A stretch of DNA of 13,733 nucleotides from Bacteroidia bacterium. GTDB taxonomy: Bacteria; Bacteroidota; Bacteroidia; NS11-12g; UBA955. A program made the translations under genes and the position numbers. Positions 1 to 8,980 of this stretch are shown one piece after another (the first letter of the stretch is position 1; each line of letters begins with the position of its first letter). Location of the stretch: NCBI GenBank assembly GCA_023258655.1, contig JALQWO010000025.1, positions 1-13,733 on the forward strand. The letters are read 5' to 3'. The notes beneath the pieces were generated by a model. It was not told the origin of the DNA, did no database searches, and saw only the letters and a list, made by a program, of their open reading frames with translations.

Positions 1-2351
<2,351 letters not shown>

Positions 2352-2398
2352 TCCATCATTGCGCTGCGGACAATCCACTTTGGCACTACGCCCAACAA

Positions 2399-3523
2399 TT
2401 ACTTTTTAAACGGGTTGCTGTACGCGGGGTTCGTCAAGAATGCGGAGTCCGTCATGGTCAACAAAAATGCTTTCAAATCAGCCTTTTGCTGGGGAGTCAA
2501 TTTCAATTGCTTGTTGCCGTGGGCAGCCATCATCGGACTGATCGTGGGCGACAAATAATTTACGTTATCACTGTAGTGATCTATGACTTCGTCCAATGTG
2601 GCAAATCGACCATCATGCATGTACGGGCCAGTAACGGCAATGTTCAAGAGACTCGGCGTTTTGAACAATCCCCTGTCTGCAGGGTTCCCCGTAATGGCAC
2701 CATACCCTTTGTCGGTGAAATTTCCATCCAAACCATTGTTGGCAATGCCACCCATGTCGGGATTATTCTGCTGAGCCAACGCCCCACCATGACAGTGGAA
2801 ACAATCTGTGCCTGTGGCTAGCCCTGTAACCATATCGAAATCCACCAAACCATTGAAAAGCAGTGCGCCTCTCTTTTCGGTATCACTCAACAGACTAAAC
2901 TTTCCGGGAAAGAACCCATTGAATCGACTGTCTTTACTCACGAGTGTCATCAAGAATTGCTCCAAGGCCTTCGACATATCAAAGACATTGGGATTACTAC
3001 CAAAGGCTTTGTCGAAATACTCAATATATCGGTCAGTTCTTGCCAAACGTTTTGCCAAAAAAGGCAAGGTCATGGCCATTTCATTGTGTGCTTGAATGGG
3101 CTCGAACACTTGTTCCCGCAAGGTGCTTTGTCGAGCATCCCAAAAGAACTTTCGACTGTATGCCAAGTTATAGAGGGAACTAGAATTCCTGCCTGTCTGC
3201 AAACCAAAGATGCCCGTGCTGAATTTCTTCGGTTCGGCAAACGCATACTCCTGCTTGTGGCAACTGCCGCAGGAAATACTGCTATCAAAAGACAAAATGG
3301 GATCGTAGAACAACATCCGTCCCAAATAAATCCCCTCTTCAGTAAATGGATTGTCCGATGGCAACTGAGGCATCCCAAACTTACCCACCGGAAAAATGGT
3401 GGCCGGGTCAACCAATGTAGGCTTGTATGAAGACGGTGTTTTATGCAAAGGATCTTCAGGGTCCTTCCTGCAAGAGGACAGACCCAATATCAACACTCCA
3501 AGGATAATTAAACCCTGCTTCAT
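2399..3523 (-). CDS. Di-heme cytochrome-c peroxidase / MauG-family lipoprotein (MbnH-like)
   Basis: This is a 374-residue di-heme protein of the bacterial cytochrome-c peroxidase/MauG superfamily, probably on the periplasmic side of an envelope membrane. It has a short hydrophobic signal with lipobox LSS-Cys18. The two heme c sites are CGSCH (Cys85, Cys88, His89) and CFHCH (Cys241, Cys244, His245). Trp128, in FFWDAR, sits where the inter-heme Trp of this superfamily lies. Near the C-terminus is YMHDGRF (His303). Fourteen residues later, where classical peroxidases such as the Pseudomonas enzyme have the axial Met, there is Tyr317. This resembles the Tyr ligand of MauG and argues for a MauG-type protein-oxidising enzyme rather than a plain H2O2 scavenger. 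The ATG start lies 12 nt after the stop of the MbnP-family gene and in its frame. That pairing matches MbnP/MbnH gene pairs, in which MbnH modifies MbnP. The superfamily call is secure. The specific MbnH-like role is inferred from the neighbour and from Tyr317. Confidence 0.93.
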   Translation of the reverse strand: MKQGLIILGVLILGLSSCRKDPEDPLHKTPSSYKPTLVDPATIFPVGKFGMPQLPSDNPFTEEGIYLGRMLFYDPILSFDSSISCGSCHKQEYAFAEPKKFSTGIFGLQTGRNSSSLYNLAYSRKFFWDARQSTLREQVFEPIQAHNEMAMTLPFLAKRLARTDRYIEYFDKAFGSNPNVFDMSKALEQFLMTLVSKDSRFNGFFPGKFSLLSDTEKRGALLFNGLVDFDMVTGLATGTDCFHCHGGALAQQNNPDMGGIANNGLDGNFTDKGYGAITGNPADRGLFKTPSLLNIAVTGPYMHDGRFATLDEVIDHYSDNVNYLSPTISPMMAAHGNKQLKLTPQQKADLKAFLLTMTDSAFLTNPAYSNPFKK

Positions 3524-3535
3524 GATGATTATTGG

Positions 3536-4342
3536 TTAGGGCGTTGGAATCTCGAAAGCTGAATTCACTTTCAAATTCTCTAACAACTTTTGCATCAAAG
3601 CCGTTTCCTTGATTCCTTCAGAATGCGATACAGAACCCTTTTTCAATTCAATGCCTTGGTAGTAGCGGTTGATATGATAATTGAATTGCACCGGTGTGGT
3701 GGCCTTTTCCTTAACCTCAAAGGTGGCGGCACCCATCGATGTACCCACAGGTACTTCAAAGTTCCTCACCATCACATCGGTTGCTGTATGAAAACTCATG
3801 CCCTTGGTGTATTTGTCGGTGAGACTGTCCTTGTAATTTCCGTCAATCGCCTGGAAGATATAACCACCGGCCCAACCCCAATGCATACCTGTTAAATTTC
3901 CATTCAAAGGATGTTCAGCACCCCACTGGTTAGGATCGCCATGGTTAATGGCAGAATCCAATCCCAAGGTAAATCGCACCGCTTTGTATTTGCCCACCGG
4001 CACTTCATAATTGAATTTGGTTCTCTGCTTCTTAAAATCAATCCACTGATAGCCATCGCCCAGTAACACTTCGGTACCATCTTCTTTCACCAACCGCAAT
4101 TTCGATACTATCATTCCAAAGTTGAAAAATTGTACGTATTCCTTTTGGGGCGATGGTTGTTCAAACCATCCTGTTAAGAATGTCAAAGGTTGGCCATTCC
4201 ACAAGGCAGAAAAATTCAAATCAATCGATGTTTTTCCTTCTACTACGGGAGGAACAATGGGAGGGTTTTCCTCACAAGATTGCACCGAAAATGCCATGAT
4301 CGACATTGTTAACACCCAAAACCATTTACTCCACTTTTTCAT
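3536..4342 (-). CDS. MbnP-family copper-binding lipoprotein
   Basis: This 268-residue lipoprotein has an N-terminal signal ending in a lipobox-like VQS-Cys23, followed by acidic residues (EEN) and a Pro-rich linker. The mature part resembles the MbnP family. It has an early Asp-Leu-Asn-Phe strand, a central HPLNGNLTGMHWGWAGGYIF segment (about 144-163), FHTATD (His185) and a C-terminal NYHINRYY segment (His223). Methanotroph MbnP binds one Cu(I) with high affinity after its partner MbnH converts the first Trp of a WxW motif to kynurenine. The equivalent here is W155-G156-W157, preceded by Met153 and His154. The gene lies in a tight operon, 3 nt after the M1 peptidase stop and 12 nt before the di-heme partner. 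Family membership rests on these motifs and on the partner gene. Copper binding in this organism is inferred. The acidic residues after Cys23 could signal surface exposure, but they are not a clear match to known export signals. Confidence 0.87.
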   Translation of the reverse strand: MKKWSKWFWVLTMSIMAFSVQSCEENPPIVPPVVEGKTSIDLNFSALWNGQPLTFLTGWFEQPSPQKEYVQFFNFGMIVSKLRLVKEDGTEVLLGDGYQWIDFKKQRTKFNYEVPVGKYKAVRFTLGLDSAINHGDPNQWGAEHPLNGNLTGMHWGWAGGYIFQAIDGNYKDSLTDKYTKGMSFHTATDVMVRNFEVPVGTSMGAATFEVKEKATTPVQFNYHINRYYQGIELKKGSVSHSEGIKETALMQKLLENLKVNSAFEIPTP

Positions 4343-4345
4343 CTT

Positions 4346-6277
4346 TTAGTTTTTTATCAACTTATACGAATATACGAAATTACCATCGTTAATCCTCAGG
4401 AAATACGTACCGGAAGCCAGTGCATCCAAAGATACGGTCAGCTGCTTGGTTACATTGCCTTTGGTGTCCATTTCGCGCACTTTCTGTCCTACCACATCAT
4501 AAATCTCCATTTGTATTGCCGACGGATTCCTGGCATAAAGAACAAACGTACCCGCCGTTGGGTTTGGATACAACACAAACGCATTTTCTTGCACCTGATT
4601 CAAATTCATTCCACCCACACTGACTTTGGCCAATAGCTTCACATTGGGGTCGAAAATAAGCGTATCCATCTCAAAATCAACCGTTGTCTTCAGTTCGCCC
4701 AACAACTGTTTTGGCTCCCACAGAATCAACTTTTCTTTGCCCTCACCCCTCAACAGCAGGGGAATTCTTACATGCCAATAGGGAACACTATTGTGGGAAG
4801 GTGTTTGCTCACAAGTCAATGTGACTGTTTTGCCTTTTTGTTTCCAATTAATCTTCAAATATGGAAAGCCCTCACCGTAATACCATTGCTGAAAAAAGGT
4901 ATCCAATTTGCGACCGCTCGCTTGTTCCATATACCACGACAAATCTGCCGTTTTCGCAAATCCATAGGTGGTGTTTTTCCCATTCAAATACTGCCTACAT
5001 CCTTCAAAAAAGGCAGAATCACCCAATTTGTCCCGCAACATGTGTAACACCCATGCGCCTTTGTTGTAGGTCAATCGTCCATTAAACAAATTGCCCACAT
5101 TCAAAGTATCCGATGGAAACACAGAACCACCATCATTCCCAGTAATGTTGCTGCGCATTCCCCTCAGCTTGCCATTGGCCTCTGATTTTGACTTCAAATA
5201 CTCGGTGGTCATCACCGTCAAATACGTGGCAAACCCCTCGTTCAACCACAAATCCTGCCAAGTACCACAGGTAACCATATCGCCAAACCATTGGTGCGCC
5301 AACTCATGGGCCATCAAATCATACGAAAAATTCACCATGAAACTCATCGTCTGGTGCTCCATCCCGCCACCCCAAGTAAATTGTGCATGTCCATACTTCT
5401 CCTTTTCAAACGGATAAGGCACAAACAAACTGTCATACAAACGAATCATGGGAAGCACATCGCGCGTCTCCCGCTCCGCATCCGTGCGAAACTGCGGAAA
5501 TACATAGTTCACCACGGGCAAGGGCTTTGACCTACCAACCAATGGCGCGTATTGTGTGTACGTGCTATAATTCGTTACGGCAATCGCCACCAAGTACGTG
5601 GCAATCGGGTATCTGTGTTGCCAAACCATCAGTCGTTGCGTATCACCCAACACCTCATTGCGCATGAGTAAGCCGTTTGAAGCTACTCGCATCGATGTAT
5701 CCGTATACACCCACACATCCAAACTGTCAATTTTGTCGTGCAATGTCTGCTTGCAGGGCCACCAATACTGGGCGCCATAAGGCTCACTCAACGTGTGAAC
5801 CACTGGGCCTTTCATGTGATTGTCGTGTACAAAATAACCAAACCCGCCGCCGTTGGTGGGATTACCCTGATATACTATGCCCACAGAATCGCGCTCTTTG
5901 GCATTCCATCCACCTGCCTTAAATACGTACAATTGATTCCCCGTTCTACGAAAATTCAATGGTTGTCCATCCTTGCCATAGACCTGGTCCACCTGCAAAT
6001 TACTCGACAAATCAAAGCCCACAGAGTCCGTTTTGGCGATGACGGTAAAATGGGCCATCACATCTCCTTTGAAATAGGCCCCCTTGATCGGATTTACCCA
6101 CCATTTACAGCGATTGTAGTCGATCAAATAGCCATGTTTTACACCGGAATTATTGCGACGAGAAAGTTGGGTTTGAATCCGTTGATGCTCCTTACACACC
6201 AATTCCTCGGAAATCACTTGACCGCTTAAGGACAATCCCAAAAGCAATCCCATGGCGAGGCCGACCCATTTTCGCAT
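4346..6277 (-). CDS. M1-family zinc aminopeptidase with T9SS type A C-terminal sorting domain
   Basis: A secreted metallo-aminopeptidase of the M1 (gluzincin) family, expected to release N-terminal residues from peptides outside the cell. With the start at 6277 the protein has 643 residues. It opens with a signal peptide (MRKWVGLAMGLLLGLSLSGQ). The catalytic zinc motif is HELAH (His324, Glu325, His328) with the third ligand in LNEGFATYL (Glu347). The substrate-anchoring GxMEN motif reads GGMEH (about 304-308). TYNKGAWVLHML carries the usual catalytic Tyr region. The C-terminal 86 residues (about 558-643) form a T9SS type A sorting domain. It begins at YPNPTAGTF, has YDVVGQKV and LASGTYFLRI in the middle, and ends YSYKLIKN. 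The protein should therefore cross the outer membrane by T9SS and lose this domain. In-frame ATGs at 6295 and 6292 would add up to six residues, but 6277 gives the cleaner signal peptide. It is the first gene of a three-gene operon. Its substrate is unknown. Confidence 0.93.
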   Translation of the reverse strand: MRKWVGLAMGLLLGLSLSGQVISEELVCKEHQRIQTQLSRRNNSGVKHGYLIDYNRCKWWVNPIKGAYFKGDVMAHFTVIAKTDSVGFDLSSNLQVDQVYGKDGQPLNFRRTGNQLYVFKAGGWNAKERDSVGIVYQGNPTNGGGFGYFVHDNHMKGPVVHTLSEPYGAQYWWPCKQTLHDKIDSLDVWVYTDTSMRVASNGLLMRNEVLGDTQRLMVWQHRYPIATYLVAIAVTNYSTYTQYAPLVGRSKPLPVVNYVFPQFRTDAERETRDVLPMIRLYDSLFVPYPFEKEKYGHAQFTWGGGMEHQTMSFMVNFSYDLMAHELAHQWFGDMVTCGTWQDLWLNEGFATYLTVMTTEYLKSKSEANGKLRGMRSNITGNDGGSVFPSDTLNVGNLFNGRLTYNKGAWVLHMLRDKLGDSAFFEGCRQYLNGKNTTYGFAKTADLSWYMEQASGRKLDTFFQQWYYGEGFPYLKINWKQKGKTVTLTCEQTPSHNSVPYWHVRIPLLLRGEGKEKLILWEPKQLLGELKTTVDFEMDTLIFDPNVKLLAKVSVGGMNLNQVQENAFVLYPNPTAGTFVLYARNPSAIQMEIYDVVGQKVREMDTKGNVTKQLTVSLDALASGTYFLRINDGNFVYSYKLIKN

Positions 6278-6373
6278 AACACAAAGTTCCATCATCCCAT
6301 TGGCCTAAACAACAGTTGCCTAGGGAAAATGCACAACTCATAAACAAAAGACCATCACTGTATCAACCTACCT

Positions 6374-6381
6374 TACTTTTG
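6374..6381 (+). promoter_or_regulatory. Bacteroidota-type -7 promoter element (TACTTTTG) before the EamA gene
   Basis: The element matches the Bacteroidota TAnnTTTG consensus in the 109-base gap between the divergent peptidase operon and the transporter gene. It ends only 5 bases before the GTG start at 6387. If transcription begins at the usual distance, the first base lies at or within a few bases of the start codon, so the mRNA would be nearly or fully leaderless. No convincing -33 TTG was found at the expected spacing. No comparable element was seen on the minus strand for the peptidase operon. Confidence 0.5.
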
Positions 6382-6386
6382 CAAAT

Positions 6387-7343
6387 GTGAAATTCAAATG
6401 GCTACCCCTATTTTTAATTATACTGCTCGGCTGTATTTGGGGTAGTTCATTCATCCTCATGAAGCGGGGATTGCTCGTCTTTACCCCCATTCAAGTTGCC
6501 GGGATGCGACTATTTTTCGCGGGAATCTTCCTAACTCCGTGGGTATATCGTTATTCACTCGGTTCAAAATCCACGGTAGTCAATCCCACCACAAATACCA
6601 CGGAAAAACTGCTGAAACCCATCGATTACTTCTACCTATTTCTTACCGGATTCGTAGGAAACGCCATACCCGCCTTTCTCTTTTCCACCGCCGGAACCCT
6701 CATCCCCAGCGGATTATCTGGCATTCTCAATGCATTTACCCCCATGTTTACTTTGGTTGTGGGTACCCTGTTCTTCTCCAGTCCGCTATCGCGCAACGGC
6801 TTCATGGGCGTGATGGCAGGCATCATTGGTGCCGTATTCTTGCTTGGCCCGTCGATGCTGGGACAAAAAGGCATGGAAATCCACCTCAGCGGTGCTTTCA
6901 TGGCCCTCACGGCGTCGGTATTGTATGGCTACAATATCAACCTCATCAAAACCAAATTGGCACACATTCCGCCCATGGCAAAAACCGCTTATCCCTTTGT
7001 TTTCATGGGTATTCTGTATGCTTTTGTGCTTTGGAAAACTGATGCCATTGGACACTATGAGCGCGCCAACACCAGCAGTCAATTCGTTGATTTTCTCCCC
7101 ACCAATCAATTTGCCCTGCTTTGCTTGGTCGTATTAGGTGTTATCGGCTCAGCCATCTCCATGATGCTTTTCAATTACCTCATCGAGCACACCACCGCAC
7201 TTGTAGCTTCCACCAATACCTTTGTGATTCCCATCGTTGCTGTGGCTTGGGGCCTTATCGATCAAGAACCCATCCGTTGGAATATGATCGTGGGTTTGCT
7301 ACTTTCCCTAGTAGGTGTTTATTTGGTGATGAAAAAAGAGTGA
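6387..7343 (+). CDS. EamA/DMT-family inner-membrane transporter
   Basis: This is a 318-residue integral membrane protein with the layout of the drug/metabolite transporter superfamily: two EamA repeats of about five helices each. Hydrophobic segments lie near residues 7-27, 33-52, 80-100, 108-130, 138-156, 168-186, 198-216, 240-264, 268-290 and 298-316. The first repeat carries the typical CIWGSSFILMKRGL opening and an SGILNAFTPMFTLVVG helix. The second ends with IVGLLLSLVGVYLVM followed by charged residues. The start is GTG, because the first in-frame ATG is codon 25, already past the first helix. Family members export amino acids, nucleosides or metabolites, and the substrate cannot be read from sequence. 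The gene is followed after 55 bases by an ALDH7 gene with its own -7 element. A link to amino-acid metabolism is therefore possible but weak. Confidence 0.93.
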   Translation: MKFKWLPLFLIILLGCIWGSSFILMKRGLLVFTPIQVAGMRLFFAGIFLTPWVYRYSLGSKSTVVNPTTNTTEKLLKPIDYFYLFLTGFVGNAIPAFLFSTAGTLIPSGLSGILNAFTPMFTLVVGTLFFSSPLSRNGFMGVMAGIIGAVFLLGPSMLGQKGMEIHLSGAFMALTASVLYGYNINLIKTKLAHIPPMAKTAYPFVFMGILYAFVLWKTDAIGHYERANTSSQFVDFLPTNQFALLCLVVLGVIGSAISMMLFNYLIEHTTALVASTNTFVIPIVAVAWGLIDQEPIRWNMIVGLLLSLVGVYLVMKKE

Positions 7344-7376
7344 CATCACTCACCGCAAAAAATAACCACCCCCTTC

Positions 7377-7384
7377 TATCTTTG
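7377..7384 (+). promoter_or_regulatory. Bacteroidota-type -7 promoter element (TATCTTTG) before the ALDH7 gene
   Basis: An exact match to TAnnTTTG in the 55-base gap between the transporter and dehydrogenase genes. It ends 14 bases before the ATG at 7399, which predicts a 5' leader of roughly ten bases or less. No clear -33 TTG is present. The element suggests the dehydrogenase can be transcribed independently of the transporter. Confidence 0.55.
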
Positions 7385-7398
7385 TAAAAATTCGATAC

Positions 7399-8934
7399 AT
7401 GAATATCAATAATATCCTCTCTGACTTAGGCGTTGGAAATACCCTTGCAGCGGCAAGCACAGGTACCCAATGGATTCATTCTAGCCATACAACATCCAGA
7501 AATATCGTATCACCGGTTGATGGAAATACCATCACCACCGTACAGTATGCAGACACCCATACCTACAACCAAGTGGTAGATACCGCCCATGCAGCGTTTC
7601 AAACTTGGCGTCATATGCCCGCACCCAAACGCGGTGAAATCGTGCGCCAAATCGGCGAAGCCCTTCGTCAACACAAGGCAAACTTGGGCGCTCTGGTGAG
7701 TTATGAGATGGGTAAAAGTCTCCAAGAAGGATTGGGGGAAGTGCAAGAAATGATCGATATCTGTGATTTCTCCGTGGGTTTGAGCCGACAGTTGCACGGA
7801 TTAACCATGCACTCCGAACGACCCAATCATCGCATGTACGAACAATGGCATCCCCTGGGTGTAGTTGGCATCATCAGTGCCTTCAATTTCCCAGTGGCTG
7901 TGTGGTCTTGGAATGCCATGCTCGCCGCAATCTGTGGCAATACCTGTGTATGGAAGCCCTCAGAGAAAACACCAGCAAGCGCAGCAGCAGTTCAACATAT
8001 TCTGCAATCAGTGCTCAAAAACAACGAACTACCCGAAGGTATATTTTGTTTGATTCAAGGCGATCGCGAAATTGGAGAGGCCATGAGCCACGATCCTCGC
8101 ATACCCCTCATCAGTGCTACAGGTAGTACCCGTATGGGCAAACGCGTGGCAGAAGTGGTGGGACAACGATTGGGTAAATCCATCCTCGAATTGGGTGGCA
8201 ATAATGCCATCATCCTCACACCCGAAGCAAACCTTGAAATGGCCATGGTTGCCATCGTATTCGGTGCAGTAGGAACCGCAGGTCAGCGATGCACAACCAC
8301 TCGCCGTCTGATTGTCCATGACAGCATCTATGAGACCGTAAAATCAAAACTGGTATCTGTTTACCAACAGCTGCGCATCGGCAACCCCTTGGATGAGAAC
8401 AACCACGTGGGCCCCTTGATTGATCACGATGCAGTAAATGCCTACAAGAATGCCATCGCAAAACTCAAGGCCGAAGGTGGTCAGGTCTTGTGTGGCGCAG
8501 AAGTGCTTTCGGGTGACCAATACAACAGCGGTTGTTATGTGAAGCCTACCATTTGCGAAGCCAAAAACGAATTCCACATCGTACAAGAAGAGACCTTCGC
8601 CCCCATTTTGTATCTCATGTCTTACAGCCAACTGGATGAAGCCATTCACATGCAAAACAATGTGAAACAGGGTTTGTCCAGTGCGATTTTCACCAACAAC
8701 CTACAAGAAGCGGAGCAATTTTTAAGCGCTTGGGGTTCTGATTGTGGTATTGCCAACGTAAACATCGGAACCTCTGGTGCCGAAATCGGTGGTGCATTTG
8801 GCGGTGAAAAAGAGACCGGCGGCGGACGTGAGAGCGGTTCCGATGCATGGAAAGCCTATATGCGCCGACAAACCAATACCATCAATTACGGCAAATCCCT
8901 GCCATTGGCACAAGGCATACGATTCGATTTATAA
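7399..8934 (+). CDS. ALDH7-family L-aminoadipate-semialdehyde / piperideine-6-carboxylate dehydrogenase
   Basis: This NAD(P)+-dependent aldehyde dehydrogenase belongs to the antiquitin (ALDH7A1; bacterial AmaB/Pcd) branch, which oxidises alpha-aminoadipate semialdehyde, in equilibrium with piperideine-6-carboxylate, to alpha-aminoadipate in lysine and pipecolate breakdown. All 511 residues fit the family length. Key motifs are AFNFP (Asn163, oxyanion hole), WKPSEKTP (cofactor Lys186), SATGSTRMG (239-247), ELGGNNAII (general base Glu264) and GTAGQRCTT (nucleophile Cys298). The antiquitin-specific end is also present: SDCGIVNVN-like text, then TSGAEIGGAFGGEKETGGG, RESGSDAWKAYMRR and TINYGKSLPLAQGI. 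These C-terminal blocks separate ALDH7 from generic aldehyde dehydrogenases. The ATG start follows a -7 element. No other lysine-degradation gene is visible, so the pathway is inferred from the family. Confidence 0.95.
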   Translation: MNINNILSDLGVGNTLAAASTGTQWIHSSHTTSRNIVSPVDGNTITTVQYADTHTYNQVVDTAHAAFQTWRHMPAPKRGEIVRQIGEALRQHKANLGALVSYEMGKSLQEGLGEVQEMIDICDFSVGLSRQLHGLTMHSERPNHRMYEQWHPLGVVGIISAFNFPVAVWSWNAMLAAICGNTCVWKPSEKTPASAAAVQHILQSVLKNNELPEGIFCLIQGDREIGEAMSHDPRIPLISATGSTRMGKRVAEVVGQRLGKSILELGGNNAIILTPEANLEMAMVAIVFGAVGTAGQRCTTTRRLIVHDSIYETVKSKLVSVYQQLRIGNPLDENNHVGPLIDHDAVNAYKNAIAKLKAEGGQVLCGAEVLSGDQYNSGCYVKPTICEAKNEFHIVQEETFAPILYLMSYSQLDEAIHMQNNVKQGLSSAIFTNNLQEAEQFLSAWGSDCGIANVNIGTSGAEIGGAFGGEKETGGGRESGSDAWKAYMRRQTNTINYGKSLPLAQGIRFDL

Positions 8935-8951
8935 CCAAATAACGAAGCACT

Positions 8952-8974
8952 TTTTTGGGTATCAAACCCAAAAA
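8952..8974. repeat. Perfect 9-bp inverted repeat between convergent genes
   Basis: Arms 8952-8960 (TTTTTGGGT) and 8966-8974 (ACCCAAAAA) are exact reverse complements around a 5-base loop. The repeat fills much of the 46-base gap between the ALDH7 and bamA stop codons. It can form a hairpin in RNA from either strand, so a role at transcript ends is plausible. However, the T run precedes the stem and the A run follows it on both strands, and no T run follows the stem. This is not a standard intrinsic terminator. Confidence 0.5.
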
Positions 8975-8980
8975 CCAGCA

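Noticed and set aside
2352..2398. A terminator between the convergent metH and peroxidase genes
   Set aside because: No stem-loop with a T run was found on either strand in this 47-base gap.
2957..3430. A 157-codon plus-strand frame opposite the di-heme peroxidase gene
   Set aside because: It overlaps the heme-binding coding region in antisense and has no recognisable domain.
5738..6229. A 163-codon open frame on the plus strand, opposite the M1 peptidase gene
   Set aside because: It is fully antisense to a well-supported coding region, with no motif, signal peptide or promoter of its own.
6278..6386. A TAnnTTTG promoter on the minus strand for the M1 peptidase operon
   Set aside because: The reverse complement of the gap has only poor partial matches (for example TAGGTTGA), so I do not call a site.
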